Positions 8,228 to 16,123 of a DNA stretch of 64,000 bases are shown piece by piece. Made by a program: the position numbers and the translations under genes. The notes under the pieces were generated by a model. It was not told the origin of the DNA. It saw nothing but the letters and a program-made list of their open reading frames with translations, and ran no database searches. Where the stretch lies: positions 62,001 through 126,000 of the forward strand of contig JANQKR010000046.1 of assembly GCA_028281025.1 (NCBI GenBank), read 5' to 3'. The stretch's first letter is position 1. Every line of letters begins with the position of its first letter. The stretch comes from Croceivirga sp. GTDB taxonomy: Bacteria; Bacteroidota; Bacteroidia; Flavobacteriales; Flavobacteriaceae.

Positions 8228-9379
8228 TTACAGCATTTTAAACAAAAAGATGGTCAACATACCCCAGGCGGTTCCCGTGACCATACTGAGAATGGCCAGT
8301 ACAATGGCGTGTGGCATCAATTCCTTTTTATAGGCCGAGGTTACCGCGGGGGCAGTGGAGATTCCACCCAGGTTTGCCATGCTTCCAATGGCTACCCAAG
8401 CGATGTTGGTCTTGAGCAGGCGTGCCGTGAGCAACATGGCCAAAAAATGGAGCATCAGCCAAAGCAGCACTAAAATAACCAGAATTGCGGGAAGGGAAAG
8501 GTTGCTGAAATTCAGTTTCAAACCTAAAATGGCCATGATGAGCACAATGGAAAACCCTGCCAGCTTTAACACCAGTTTATGGTTCCAAATGGGCATTACA
8601 TTGCCCATGAGCAGTCCCACTATCGACAAAACGACCACACTTCCCAAAAAGGAGAGTGGAAGGAAGGATGCCACCACCATTACCAACAAAATGGCACCTA
8701 CCGTCCAAGTATTTACCACCCACGGACGGGTGCTTCCAGAATATTGGGGTGCCGCTACAACGGGAAAATTTGGGTCTATTCCCCATGCCTCGTTAAGGTG
8801 GTTGCTCCTTTTGATGAATTGAAACATCAGTATGGTCCAGATATTGACCAGAATATTGTCGAGCACCAAGATGGACAAGAAGAGCGCTTCTGGGGTTTCC
8901 GCCAGTTCTTTCAGGACCAATTGACTGGTGCTGCCACCGATCCAGCCACCCACAATGGGAACCAGTCCCTTCCAATACGCCTCGCCAATGAAGAGTTTGG
9001 TATTCGCTTCGTTAAATAGGCCAAAAGCCATGACCAACAATACGGGTAAAGTGGCAATTACCAAGGAACCCACCCCAAAAACGATAATGGGTTTAACACC
9101 AACAATTTTAAGCTGTTTTATGGATAGGGCACTCATCACAGTAAGGATGGTAAAAGGGATGATCCATGATCTGCTCATGTCGTGCAGCGGGACTTTTGAA
9201 AGGTCCATGCCCGAAATATGGGTGAATGCCGCTGGGAGTACATAGGCGAACAAGATAGCGGGAAACCAATCGAGCATCAACTTTACCCACTTGTTCTTGA
9301 CCTTGCCGATCCATAGGACGAATATAACCGTAACAAGCACTACGACAGTGGCAATCCAAAACAGGTTTACATCAGTCAT
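8228..9379 (-). CDS. DUF819 family integral membrane protein (putative transporter)
   Basis: The 383-residue protein has about ten to eleven hydrophobic helices and the glycine-rich segment GGWIGGSTSQLV typical of DUF819 (YjcL-like, COG5505) proteins, plus a second GSMANLGGISTAPA segment in the other half, suggesting an inverted-repeat transporter fold. The start codon overlaps the end of the M20 peptidase gene by 8 bp, so the two are translationally coupled. The pairing suggests import or export of peptide-like products or substrates of the peptidase, but no DUF819 substrate is established. Confidence 0.85.
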   Translation of the reverse strand: MTDVNLFWIATVVVLVTVIFVLWIGKVKNKWVKLMLDWFPAILFAYVLPAAFTHISGMDLSKVPLHDMSRSWIIPFTILTVMSALSIKQLKIVGVKPIIVFGVGSLVIATLPVLLVMAFGLFNEANTKLFIGEAYWKGLVPIVGGWIGGSTSQLVLKELAETPEALFLSILVLDNILVNIWTILMFQFIKRSNHLNEAWGIDPNFPVVAAPQYSGSTRPWVVNTWTVGAILLVMVVASFLPLSFLGSVVVLSIVGLLMGNVMPIWNHKLVLKLAGFSIVLIMAILGLKLNFSNLSLPAILVILVLLWLMLHFLAMLLTARLLKTNIAWVAIGSMANLGGISTAPAVTSAYKKELMPHAIVLAILSMVTGTAWGMLTIFLFKML

Positions 9380-10889
9380 ATTGCTGCGTTAAAATGCCCA
9401 AGCACATTTTCAATCCTTCATGGAAATTCCCCAGACGAAGATTTTCATTGGGGGCATGGATACTGTTGTCGGGATTGGGAATACGCACCGAAATGGCTGG
9501 GATACCCAGTTCGGAAATAAAAGGTGCAATGGGCTGCGACCCCCCTGTGGACTGCATACGGATGTAGTTGCCATCGCCAAATACGTGGGCCATGGCCGCC
9601 CCCAGCCAAGTCCCGAGTGGGGAATCCAGAGGGGTTCTAAATGGGCGGGAGCCAATTCTTGATTCAATTTTTATCAATTTTGGATGCTTTTTGCGCTCTG
9701 CTTCGGTAGGTTCCCCCTCAAGAAGGTAAAATCCTTTGGATGCAACAAAATCGGTCACGAGTTGAATTTGCCGCTCCGCAGGGGTTTCGGGAACCAGTCG
9801 CATATCGATTTCAGCCAAAGCTTCGGAAGGAATGATGGTACGCACCTCATTTCCCACCCAGGCGGCACGCAAGCCCCGTATGTTCAATGATGGATATTGA
9901 AGGGCTTCTTGATAGGTTTCACCTACGGTCTCCGGTTCGGCAATGCCCAAGGTCATCAGTAATTCTTCTTTGTTTTCGGGCACCGAATTGATGAGTGCCT
10001 TTTGGTCCTCGGTCAGTTGTATGCCATCGTAATACCCAGGAATCAGCACCCGGCCTTGCTCGTCTTTCATGGAACCCAACAATCGTGAAAGATGAAAAAC
10101 GGGATTCGGGGCATAATTTCCGTATTGGCCCGAATGCAGGTTTTTATGGGCACCGTACACCGTAAGTTTTAGGGTGGCAATGCCACGGGCCCCGAAAGTC
10201 AATGTGGGGAGATTGGCTGGCGGACGGGTACCGTCCATAATCAACATAGCATCGGCACTGAATGTATTGCGATGGTTTCGCACCAAAGCGGGCAGGGTAG
10301 GGGAGCCCAATTCCTCTTGAAAATCCATGATGACCTTAAGATTGAACTTCTGTCGTAGGTTTTTTGCCTTTATAATACGAAGCGCCTGTAAAAAGGCCAC
10401 CGCAGGTCCCTTGGAATCGGAGGCCGAACGGGCAAATACTTTCCAATTGGGGTTGAAATTTTGGGTCAAGTTGTCCCATGGAACAATTTTACAGTCGTTT
10501 CCGTTACATTCTTTGAGCACAGGCTCGAACGGATTTTTCTGATGCCATTTGGTGGAATCAACCGGTTGCCCATCAATTTGAAGGTAAAACAGAATGGTCG
10601 GTGCTTTTTTCTTATGGATTTTTTGGGCGAACAGGTGTTTTGTTCCTTCGGAAACCAGTTGTTCCGTCTCAAAGTCCAAAGTTTGGAAAGCCTTTTCACA
10701 CCAAGCCAGGTTCAGGTCGATATTATCGGGATTTGAGCCAATGTTCGGAAGTTGCAAAAACTCCCTTAGGGTCAACATCCCTTCCACGAAATACCCATCT
10801 GCGAGTTGATGGATTTTTTCCCTTTTCAAACGTTGTCCAAAGCCCATTGCGAACACAAGACAGCTAAGGAATACGGTCGCTTTTTTCAT
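9372..10889 (-). CDS. Exported M20-family metallopeptidase (dipeptidase-like)
   Basis: A Zn-dependent exopeptidase fold of the M20/M25/M40 family. Residues 1-18 (MKKATVFLSCLVFAMGFG) form a signal peptide, so it acts in the periplasm or outside. The catalytic domain shows FARSASDSKGP (metal-binding Asp region), DFQEELGSP (catalytic Glu-Glu), MDGTRPP and a C-terminal NSIHAPNENL with a metal-ligand His. A dimerisation lid occupies the middle (GAHKNLHSGQYG). Length 505 aa is normal for the family. It overlaps the DUF819 gene by 8 bp. Peptide specificity cannot be read from sequence. Confidence 0.9.
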   Translation of the reverse strand: MKKATVFLSCLVFAMGFGQRLKREKIHQLADGYFVEGMLTLREFLQLPNIGSNPDNIDLNLAWCEKAFQTLDFETEQLVSEGTKHLFAQKIHKKKAPTILFYLQIDGQPVDSTKWHQKNPFEPVLKECNGNDCKIVPWDNLTQNFNPNWKVFARSASDSKGPAVAFLQALRIIKAKNLRQKFNLKVIMDFQEELGSPTLPALVRNHRNTFSADAMLIMDGTRPPANLPTLTFGARGIATLKLTVYGAHKNLHSGQYGNYAPNPVFHLSRLLGSMKDEQGRVLIPGYYDGIQLTEDQKALINSVPENKEELLMTLGIAEPETVGETYQEALQYPSLNIRGLRAAWVGNEVRTIIPSEALAEIDMRLVPETPAERQIQLVTDFVASKGFYLLEGEPTEAERKKHPKLIKIESRIGSRPFRTPLDSPLGTWLGAAMAHVFGDGNYIRMQSTGGSQPIAPFISELGIPAISVRIPNPDNSIHAPNENLRLGNFHEGLKMCLGILTQQYD

Positions 10890-11128
10890 CTACGGAATTT
10901 AGTAAATCTTTGAATTGAATGTTGCTTAAACGGGCAAAGAGGCAGGTATGTACAAAACTGCTTTGTAGTTTTCTGAAAAACAGAAGGTTACCTCTGAAGC
11001 AATAGTTCGGTCATCCTGACCATGCCCATAAAAGTTCGTAGGTTATCAGGAAATAGGAGGGGGTTTTTAGTTCTGGACAGCTGTCAACTTTTAAGACGAA
11101 AACCATTGAAGGGACTCACATAAAAGCA
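10890..11128. other. Intergenic region between rnfB and the M20 peptidase gene
   Basis: 239 bases that should hold both the end of the Rnf transcript and the promoter of the peptidase-DUF819 pair. Two small inverted repeats are present: AAAACT at 10954-10959 with AGTTTT at 10967-10972, and GGTCA-TCC-TGACC near 11010-11023. Neither is followed by a convincing T-run on the minus strand, so a terminator cannot be assigned with confidence. Confidence 0.3.
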
Positions 11129-11995
11129 CTACGAACTTCCCATAGACCGACTTCCCTTCCGAAGGATTTTTTTGCTTTCCCTTCCTCGAATACTTCCTCC
11201 TTCATCATCCAACCAAACAATTGCGCCGGTGGGGCATCGTTGGATAGGTACCTGGGTATTATGGTTTTCGGCGTAATTGATTACGGGTAGATTGTTTTTC
11301 ATGGTAATCAATGCTGCAGGGGCATCCATGGCACATTTACCGCAGGCTGTACAGGCCACTTGGCAGTCTTCGAGGATGGCATCGCCCTGTTCCAGATTTT
11401 TACAGGCCACCCAGAGTCGGTGACTTATGGGCTGTAGGGAAAACAGATCTTTGGGACAGGCTTCCACACAGTCCCCACAGGCCGTACATTTCTCCACATC
11501 CACAACGGGTAAGCCATGTTTGTTCATGGTGATGGCATCAAAATCACAGACCACTTCACAATCGCCATGGCCAAGGCATCCCCAAAAACAGCCTTTGCCC
11601 CCTCCGGATATCAGTGCGGCGGCCTGGCAACTTTGAATACCCACATACTGCGCCCGATTGATGGCCACATTCGTACCGCCGGCACAAGCGAGACGCGCGA
11701 CCTTTTTTTCTTCGGCACCCAGATCGACACCCAGAAACTCAGCTATGGATTGCCGGCCTTCGTCCGAACTAACGGTACACTTTCCGGGCAAGGCTTTTTG
11801 TTGGACCAAAGCCTCCGCAAAAGGTCGGCAACCAGGATACCCACAGGCCCCACAATTGGCATGGGGCAGCATATCCTCAACCGTATCTATGCGTGGATCT
11901 TCATAGACATAGAGCTTCCTGTTCGCAATAATCAATAGTACTGCAAGAAGTAAGGTTAAACCTCCAAGTGCGGCTATGGCAACCAGGATGGACAT
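11129..11995 (-). CDS. rnfB: Rnf complex subunit B, iron-sulfur protein
   Basis: RnfB receives electrons from reduced ferredoxin and feeds them into the membrane Rnf complex. The ATG at 11995 (MSILVAIAALGG) gives the expected N-terminal membrane anchor; a longer frame adds 27 basic residues and is unlikely. After the anchor comes the Fe-S motif ANCGACGYPGC, then further Cys groups: CFWGCLGHGDCEVVC, CTACGDCVEACP and CTACGKC. The last group lacks the usual fourth Cys-Pro and continues AMDAPAALI. Length 288 aa. It is the last gene of the operon, 59 bp after the NADP-reductase-like gene instead of directly after rnfA, an unusual arrangement. Confidence 0.92.
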   Translation of the reverse strand: MSILVAIAALGGLTLLLAVLLIIANRKLYVYEDPRIDTVEDMLPHANCGACGYPGCRPFAEALVQQKALPGKCTVSSDEGRQSIAEFLGVDLGAEEKKVARLACAGGTNVAINRAQYVGIQSCQAAALISGGGKGCFWGCLGHGDCEVVCDFDAITMNKHGLPVVDVEKCTACGDCVEACPKDLFSLQPISHRLWVACKNLEQGDAILEDCQVACTACGKCAMDAPAALITMKNNLPVINYAENHNTQVPIQRCPTGAIVWLDDEGGSIRGRESKKILRKGSRSMGSS

Positions 11996-12054
11996 GTTAT
12001 TTCTCGAATTTATTTGAAAGCATAAATCACTCCTTTTTAATTTCTTTTTTCGGG

Positions 12055-12912
12055 CTAATAAATAATTTCGGCCCATTTTCTTCCCGCAATCAATTCAGCC
12101 TTGCGGAGTCGCCATTTTTCCTCTGAACCCAAAATAGTTGAGAACGCCTTATTGAGTTTGTTATGGATGGTTTCATACCCGGCAACATAAATATGGGTGT
12201 TGGAACTTCCCAACAACTCCTTTAGTTCGGTGGTCTGTCCTTCTAGCGCCTTATCCAATGCAATGGGATCGGCCCAATGCGGCCTCGGGCTCAAAGCATG
12301 AAAAGCTTCGAACGTTGCTTCATCGTAATAGTTTGTGAGGTCGCCGTCCTTGTCATTTAAATACAACAATTCCAAACCGCTGCGCGCACCATAGAACAAA
12401 CGGATTTTGCCCTCCCAGTCCTTGACATTTTTATAAATGTGTTTGATAAAGGCCCGGAAAGGCGCTATACCGGTGCCCATGCCAATTAGGATTAAATTGG
12501 CGGTCTTGTCCTCTGGAACTTTAAAAGGCAAGGCAAAGGGGCCGGTAAGTGTGATTTCATCACCTTTTTTTCGATCGCATAGGTAATTGGAGGCGACTCC
12601 AGGGTATTTTTCTCCACTGAAATCATCCACATAAGAGCAGCGCTTTACCAACATGGTGAGTTGTGGATTTCCTTTGATGCGTTTTGGTAGATCGGCCACA
12701 CTATAGAGCCTATGGTGAAGTTCGTTTCCAAAATCCCCGGTCGCCTTGGTCAATACGCCGAAGCTTTGGTCTACCTCGCATTCAAATTCCGGATCTTTTA
12801 CTTCAAGTACAATCTCACGTACTTCCTCGGTGTCCGGTGGCGTTAGTCGCGATGTATTTTTAACGACAGCCTTGTACCGCTTTTCAATATCAAAATCTGA
12901 TAAATGTGCCAT
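12055..12912 (-). CDS. Ferredoxin-NADP(+) reductase-like flavoprotein inside the Rnf operon
   Basis: A plant-type ferredoxin-NADP reductase fold: FAD motif HRLYSVAD, then CSYVDD and ASNYLCDRKKGDEITLTGP in the flavin domain. The NADP domain has GMGTGIAPFRAF, FYGARSG, YVAGYE and a C-terminal aromatic residue (WAEIIY ends in Tyr), as in enzymes that stack an aromatic on FAD. It should exchange electrons between ferredoxin and NADP(H). It sits between the Cys-rich small gene and rnfB, so it is expressed with Rnf. It could also serve the ferredoxin-domain-bearing oxidoreductase at the head of the operon. The 285-aa length fits the domain without additions. Confidence 0.85.
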   Translation of the reverse strand: MAHLSDFDIEKRYKAVVKNTSRLTPPDTEEVREIVLEVKDPEFECEVDQSFGVLTKATGDFGNELHHRLYSVADLPKRIKGNPQLTMLVKRCSYVDDFSGEKYPGVASNYLCDRKKGDEITLTGPFALPFKVPEDKTANLILIGMGTGIAPFRAFIKHIYKNVKDWEGKIRLFYGARSGLELLYLNDKDGDLTNYYDEATFEAFHALSPRPHWADPIALDKALEGQTTELKELLGSSNTHIYVAGYETIHNKLNKAFSTILGSEEKWRLRKAELIAGRKWAEIIY

Positions 12913-12955
12913 GGTTACTATTTTATTCGTATTATCAATTTTTTATAATCAGTAC

Positions 12956-13177
12956 TCAATGATTATCCACATTCAAGACTTTTCCAATCTTGCTTTGTTC
13001 TTCCCTTTGCTTGCAAATGGTGGTACAACCACAATTTGAGCAACTTCTTCGGCCAGCCAATACATCCTCCTCCAAGTATTCCTCCCGAAACGCTTTTTTC
13101 CACAAGGTTTGCACCACTGTCCATAGCAGCACTAAACCCAGCATTAAACCAATTCCTATGACAAGTGATCGAATCAT
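12956..13177 (-). CDS. Small Cys-rich single-pass membrane protein (NqrM-like architecture)
   Basis: A 73-residue protein starting at ATG 13177: one N-terminal hydrophobic helix (residues 2-25), a charged linker, then four cysteines at 46, 49, 51 and 55 (RRSCSNCGCTTICK). NqrM, a maturation factor that supplies iron to the NqrD/NqrE pair of Na+-NQR, has the same size, single anchor and four-cysteine cluster. RnfA and RnfE are the homologues of those subunits, and this gene lies directly after rnfA, 10 bp beyond its stop. A related maturation job is inferred, not shown; the spacing of cysteines differs from NqrM. Confidence 0.7.
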   Translation of the reverse strand: MIRSLVIGIGLMLGLVLLWTVVQTLWKKAFREEYLEEDVLAGRRSCSNCGCTTICKQREEQSKIGKVLNVDNH

Positions 13178-13187
13178 ATTCTTTTCC

Positions 13188-13772
13188 TTATTGGGCCCCC
13201 AAACCTGCAAAGCCCATGAAACAGAGTGATAAAATACCCGCGATAAACAGGGTCAATGCCGTTCCCTTTGAAATTTTGGGTACATCGGCAAAGTCCAATT
13301 GTTCCCTTAGGCCGGCAATCAATAACAGCGCTATGGTAAAACCCGCACCTGCTCCCAGGGCATATACTACACTTTCCAAAAATCCATACCCTTTGTTCGT
13401 CTGAAATAATGCCACACCCAATATGGCACAATTCGTAGTGATCAATGGCAGAAAAATCCCCAAGGACCGAAATAATGTTGGGCTCATTTTCTTGATGAAC
13501 ATCTCGACCAACTGCACGGTAGAGGCAATCACAACAATATAACTGATCAATTGAAGGTAGGGGGCATTGATGGCCACCAAACCAGCGTGAATGCCATAGG
13601 CACACATGGAGCTGATCAACATCACAAACATAACGGCACCACCCATTCTGGAGGCGGTCCCTATCTTTCCCGACACGCCCAAAAAAGGACAGATTCCAAG
13701 GAAATAAGCCAAAACAAAGTTGTTGACCAGACAGGCATTGAGAAAAATGGTTCCTAACGACTCCGTATTCAT
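13188..13772 (-). CDS. rnfA: Rnf complex subunit A, integral membrane protein
   Basis: RnfA (homologue of NqrE) forms, with RnfE, the membrane core that carries an Fe-S cluster and links electron transfer to ion movement. The protein has six hydrophobic helices and the family motifs NACLVNNFVLAYFLGICPFLG near the N-terminus and TNCAILGVALF in the symmetric second half. The two cysteines that ligate the intramembrane cluster are in these motifs. Length 194 aa is standard. Its start overlaps the end of rnfE by 4 bp. Confidence 0.95.
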   Translation of the reverse strand: MNTESLGTIFLNACLVNNFVLAYFLGICPFLGVSGKIGTASRMGGAVMFVMLISSMCAYGIHAGLVAINAPYLQLISYIVVIASTVQLVEMFIKKMSPTLFRSLGIFLPLITTNCAILGVALFQTNKGYGFLESVVYALGAGAGFTIALLLIAGLREQLDFADVPKISKGTALTLFIAGILSLCFMGFAGLGAQ

Positions 13773-14401
13773 GTTTTTGCTTTTCGCGTTTGTATTTTAT
13801 TAATTATGAGTAGCCAGGCGGCAAGGGTAAAAAAACCACCGGCCGGCAATATCATTACAATCCAATTCTGAAAGCCTTCGGGAAAAATGACGAAATTGAA
13901 AATTGATCCATTCCCAAGAATTTCCCTTACGGCCCCCAGGCAAAAAAGGGCGAATGTAAATCCCACTCCCATCCCCAGCGCATCAAGAATGGATTTCCAG
14001 ACCGTATTTTTCGAGGCAAATGCCTCCGCCCGACTCAAGATCAAACAGTTTACCACAATGAGCGAGATGAAGGCGCCCAAACTTTTGTACAACTCCACAC
14101 TGATGGCCTGGATGGCATAATCGGTAACGGTAACAAAGGTGGCGATGATAAGAATGTAGGAGGCAATACGCACTTGTTTGGGAACAAAATTCCGAAGTAG
14201 GGATACCAGGATATTTGACATTAATAGGACAAAAGCCGTGGCTAAACCCATGGCAAGTGCATTTTCCGCTGTATTTGAAACGGCGAGTACGGGACACATG
14301 CCCAGTACCTGCACAAATACTGGATTGTCCCGCCACAATCCTTTGATGAATTCATCGGTGGTGGGGGCCTTTTGACCTGATATGGAATTCTCCTTACTCA
14401 T
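13769..14401 (-). CDS. rnfE: Rnf complex subunit E, integral membrane protein
   Basis: RnfE (homologue of NqrD) pairs with RnfA. I chose ATG 14401 (MSKENSISG), which gives 210 aa and an 8-bp overlap with rnfG; an upstream start would add 47 residues that lack similarity to the family. Motifs include NPVFVQVLGMCPVLAVSNT with the first cluster Cys and IVVNCLILSRAEAFA with the second, plus six hydrophobic helices. The C-terminal tail is short and basic. It overlaps rnfA by 4 bp. Confidence 0.95.
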   Translation of the reverse strand: MSKENSISGQKAPTTDEFIKGLWRDNPVFVQVLGMCPVLAVSNTAENALAMGLATAFVLLMSNILVSLLRNFVPKQVRIASYILIIATFVTVTDYAIQAISVELYKSLGAFISLIVVNCLILSRAEAFASKNTVWKSILDALGMGVGFTFALFCLGAVREILGNGSIFNFVIFPEGFQNWIVMILPAGGFFTLAAWLLIINKIQTRKAKT

Positions 14402-15107
14402 TGCTTTCCCTTGGTTTTTGATTGGGCACAGTCTGGTCCTTTTGACCGGAATTGTTATATAGAATGGGAACCACTTCCGTTGTACTGGCACCAATAATGG
14501 TCCCAATTGCCCTGGACGTAATCGTGGCTCCAGTAATTCCATCTATTTCCCAGGGGTTTTGTTTCTCCCCTTGCTTCACCGTGATTACCGTGTTCTTTAG
14601 GATTCCCTCGTTGGTCAAGCTTACATCCAGTGCCCTAAAATTGTCAAGAAATCGCTGCTCCTTTTCAATTTTATCCCCGAGTCCCGGGGTTTCCTTGCTT
14701 TCCAGAACTTGAAATCCGATCAGTACTTGCGCTTTTGGGTCGTAGCCATATAGTATTCTAATGATGTCCGCATAGCCCTGGCCCGCGGCTTCAACGGCAT
14801 ATCCCACCAGTTTTTCGTTTTCATCATATCCTGCATAACAGGTCATTTCAGGTTTTTCACCATTTTCTATTTTAAACAACGCCCCGTTTGTGCCAATACC
14901 GAAAGCTTCGGTATGAACAGTTCCCGGTAGCACTTTAAAAATGGCCTTTTCCAAAGCTTCAGCCTTTAATCGCTGTACGCGGGGCAGGGTCAATTCAAAA
15001 GCCATTACGATCAGCAGGGCGCTTATCATCCCAATAGCCAACATTGCCCGTAACATCTTTAGGCTACCTGAAGGTTTTTGCATTTTTATGTTGGCAGCGT
15101 TGCTCAT
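14394..15107 (-). CDS. rnfG: Rnf complex subunit G, covalent-FMN protein
   Basis: RnfG is a periplasm-facing subunit with covalently bound FMN. It has one N-terminal membrane anchor (residues about 18-40) and an FMN-binding domain ending in the flavinylation motif DGITGATITS, where the Thr of TGAT-I-T is the expected attachment site; the family more often has SGAT at this place. ESKETPGLGDKI is a further family motif. Length 237 aa. It overlaps rnfD by 4 bp and rnfE by 8 bp. The flavin transferase ApbE needed for modification is not encoded in this window. Confidence 0.93.
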   Translation of the reverse strand: MSNAANIKMQKPSGSLKMLRAMLAIGMISALLIVMAFELTLPRVQRLKAEALEKAIFKVLPGTVHTEAFGIGTNGALFKIENGEKPEMTCYAGYDENEKLVGYAVEAAGQGYADIIRILYGYDPKAQVLIGFQVLESKETPGLGDKIEKEQRFLDNFRALDVSLTNEGILKNTVITVKQGEKQNPWEIDGITGATITSRAIGTIIGASTTEVVPILYNNSGQKDQTVPNQKPRESNE

Positions 15108-16123
15108 GTGGCTTTCATTTTTTTGGTTGTTCCGTATACCCGATGTTTAACTAGGGTATCGATATGGGGCGAAATCGCATTGGCCAACAAAATAGAGTAC
15201 ATCACACCTTCCGGTAAACCACTCCAAATTCGGATGACAATGGTCAAAATACCGATAATGCCACCGTAGATCCACAAACCGACAGGCGTAATGGGGGAAG
15301 ACACCATATCCGTAGCCATAAAAACTGCTCCCAGCATCAGTCCGCCGGAAAACAACATAAATAAGGGTGAAGGATACAACGCACTATCCATGAGGTAAAG
15401 GGTGCCACTCAATACAAATGCGCTCAATAGGACGGCGACCGGAATTCTCCAACTCATCATATTTCGGGCAATTAAATACAGACCTCCCAAGGCAATGATG
15501 ACCGCGCAGGTTTCGCCTGTGGAGCCACTGATCTGGCCAAAAGCCAATTCTGTCGTAGATGCCGTGATTCCATCAAACTTAAAAGCCGATAGCGGCGTTG
15601 CCCCGGAAACGGCATCAAACTGGGGTTGCATAAAGGGCCAGGTAAAAATTGACCCGGAAGTGTTGGTAAAACGATCGGGTAGAAAAGCGGGATGCCAGGT
15701 AGTAATGGCAACCGGGAAGGCTGCCTGTAAAACCGCCCGGGCCACAAGCGCCGGGTTGAATACATTGTACCCCAATCCACCGAATATGTATTTGCCAAGG
15801 GCAATACCAATTACGCCACCTACAAAAGCCATCCATAATGGAAAACTGGGGGGTAAGGTCAGGCCCAGTAATAAACCGGTGATTACAGCGGAATAATCAT
15901 TGACAGTGGTTTCTTTTTTTGAAAGTTTACACAAAAAATGCTCCGTCAATACACAGGCAAGTGTAGCCGTAAAAATGACCAGTAGTGCGTTCAACCCAAA
16001 GGAATAGCTAGCGAAAAAAACTACGGGTAGCAACGCCCAAACCACATTTTTCATAATGTCATCCGTACTTCGCCCCTTATAGATGTGAGGCGATGAGCTG
16101 ATATCCAAGGTTTTTTTAAGCAT
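15104..16123 (-). CDS. rnfD: Rnf complex subunit D, membrane flavoprotein
   Basis: RnfD (homologue of NqrB) is a multi-helix membrane subunit with covalent FMN. ATG 16123 (MLKKTLDISSSPHIY) matches the normal N-terminus; the longer frame overlaps rnfC extensively and is rejected. About ten hydrophobic helices are visible. GYNVFNPALVARA and the flavinylation motif DAVSGATPLSAF mark the family. Length 339 aa. Its start overlaps the 3' end of rnfC by 8 bp, so translation is coupled. Confidence 0.95.
   Translation of the reverse strand: MLKKTLDISSSPHIYKGRSTDDIMKNVVWALLPVVFFASYSFGLNALLVIFTATLACVLTEHFLCKLSKKETTVNDYSAVITGLLLGLTLPPSFPLWMAFVGGVIGIALGKYIFGGLGYNVFNPALVARAVLQAAFPVAITTWHPAFLPDRFTNTSGSIFTWPFMQPQFDAVSGATPLSAFKFDGITASTTELAFGQISGSTGETCAVIIALGGLYLIARNMMSWRIPVAVLLSAFVLSGTLYLMDSALYPSPLFMLFSGGLMLGAVFMATDMVSSPITPVGLWIYGGIIGILTIVIRIWSGLPEGVMYSILLANAISPHIDTLVKHRVYGTTKKMKAT

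Noticed and set aside
10954-10972. AAAACT/AGTTTT hairpin as the terminator of the Rnf operon.
   Set aside because: Only 6 bp, weak pairing, about 155 bases after the rnfB stop and without a T-run on the transcribed strand.
11996-12076. Longer N-terminus for RnfB.
   Set aside because: The added 27 residues are basic and overlap the NADP-reductase gene; the internal ATG gives the normal membrane anchor start.
14402-14542. Longer N-terminus for RnfE.
   Set aside because: The added 47 residues lie inside rnfG in another frame and do not resemble RnfE.
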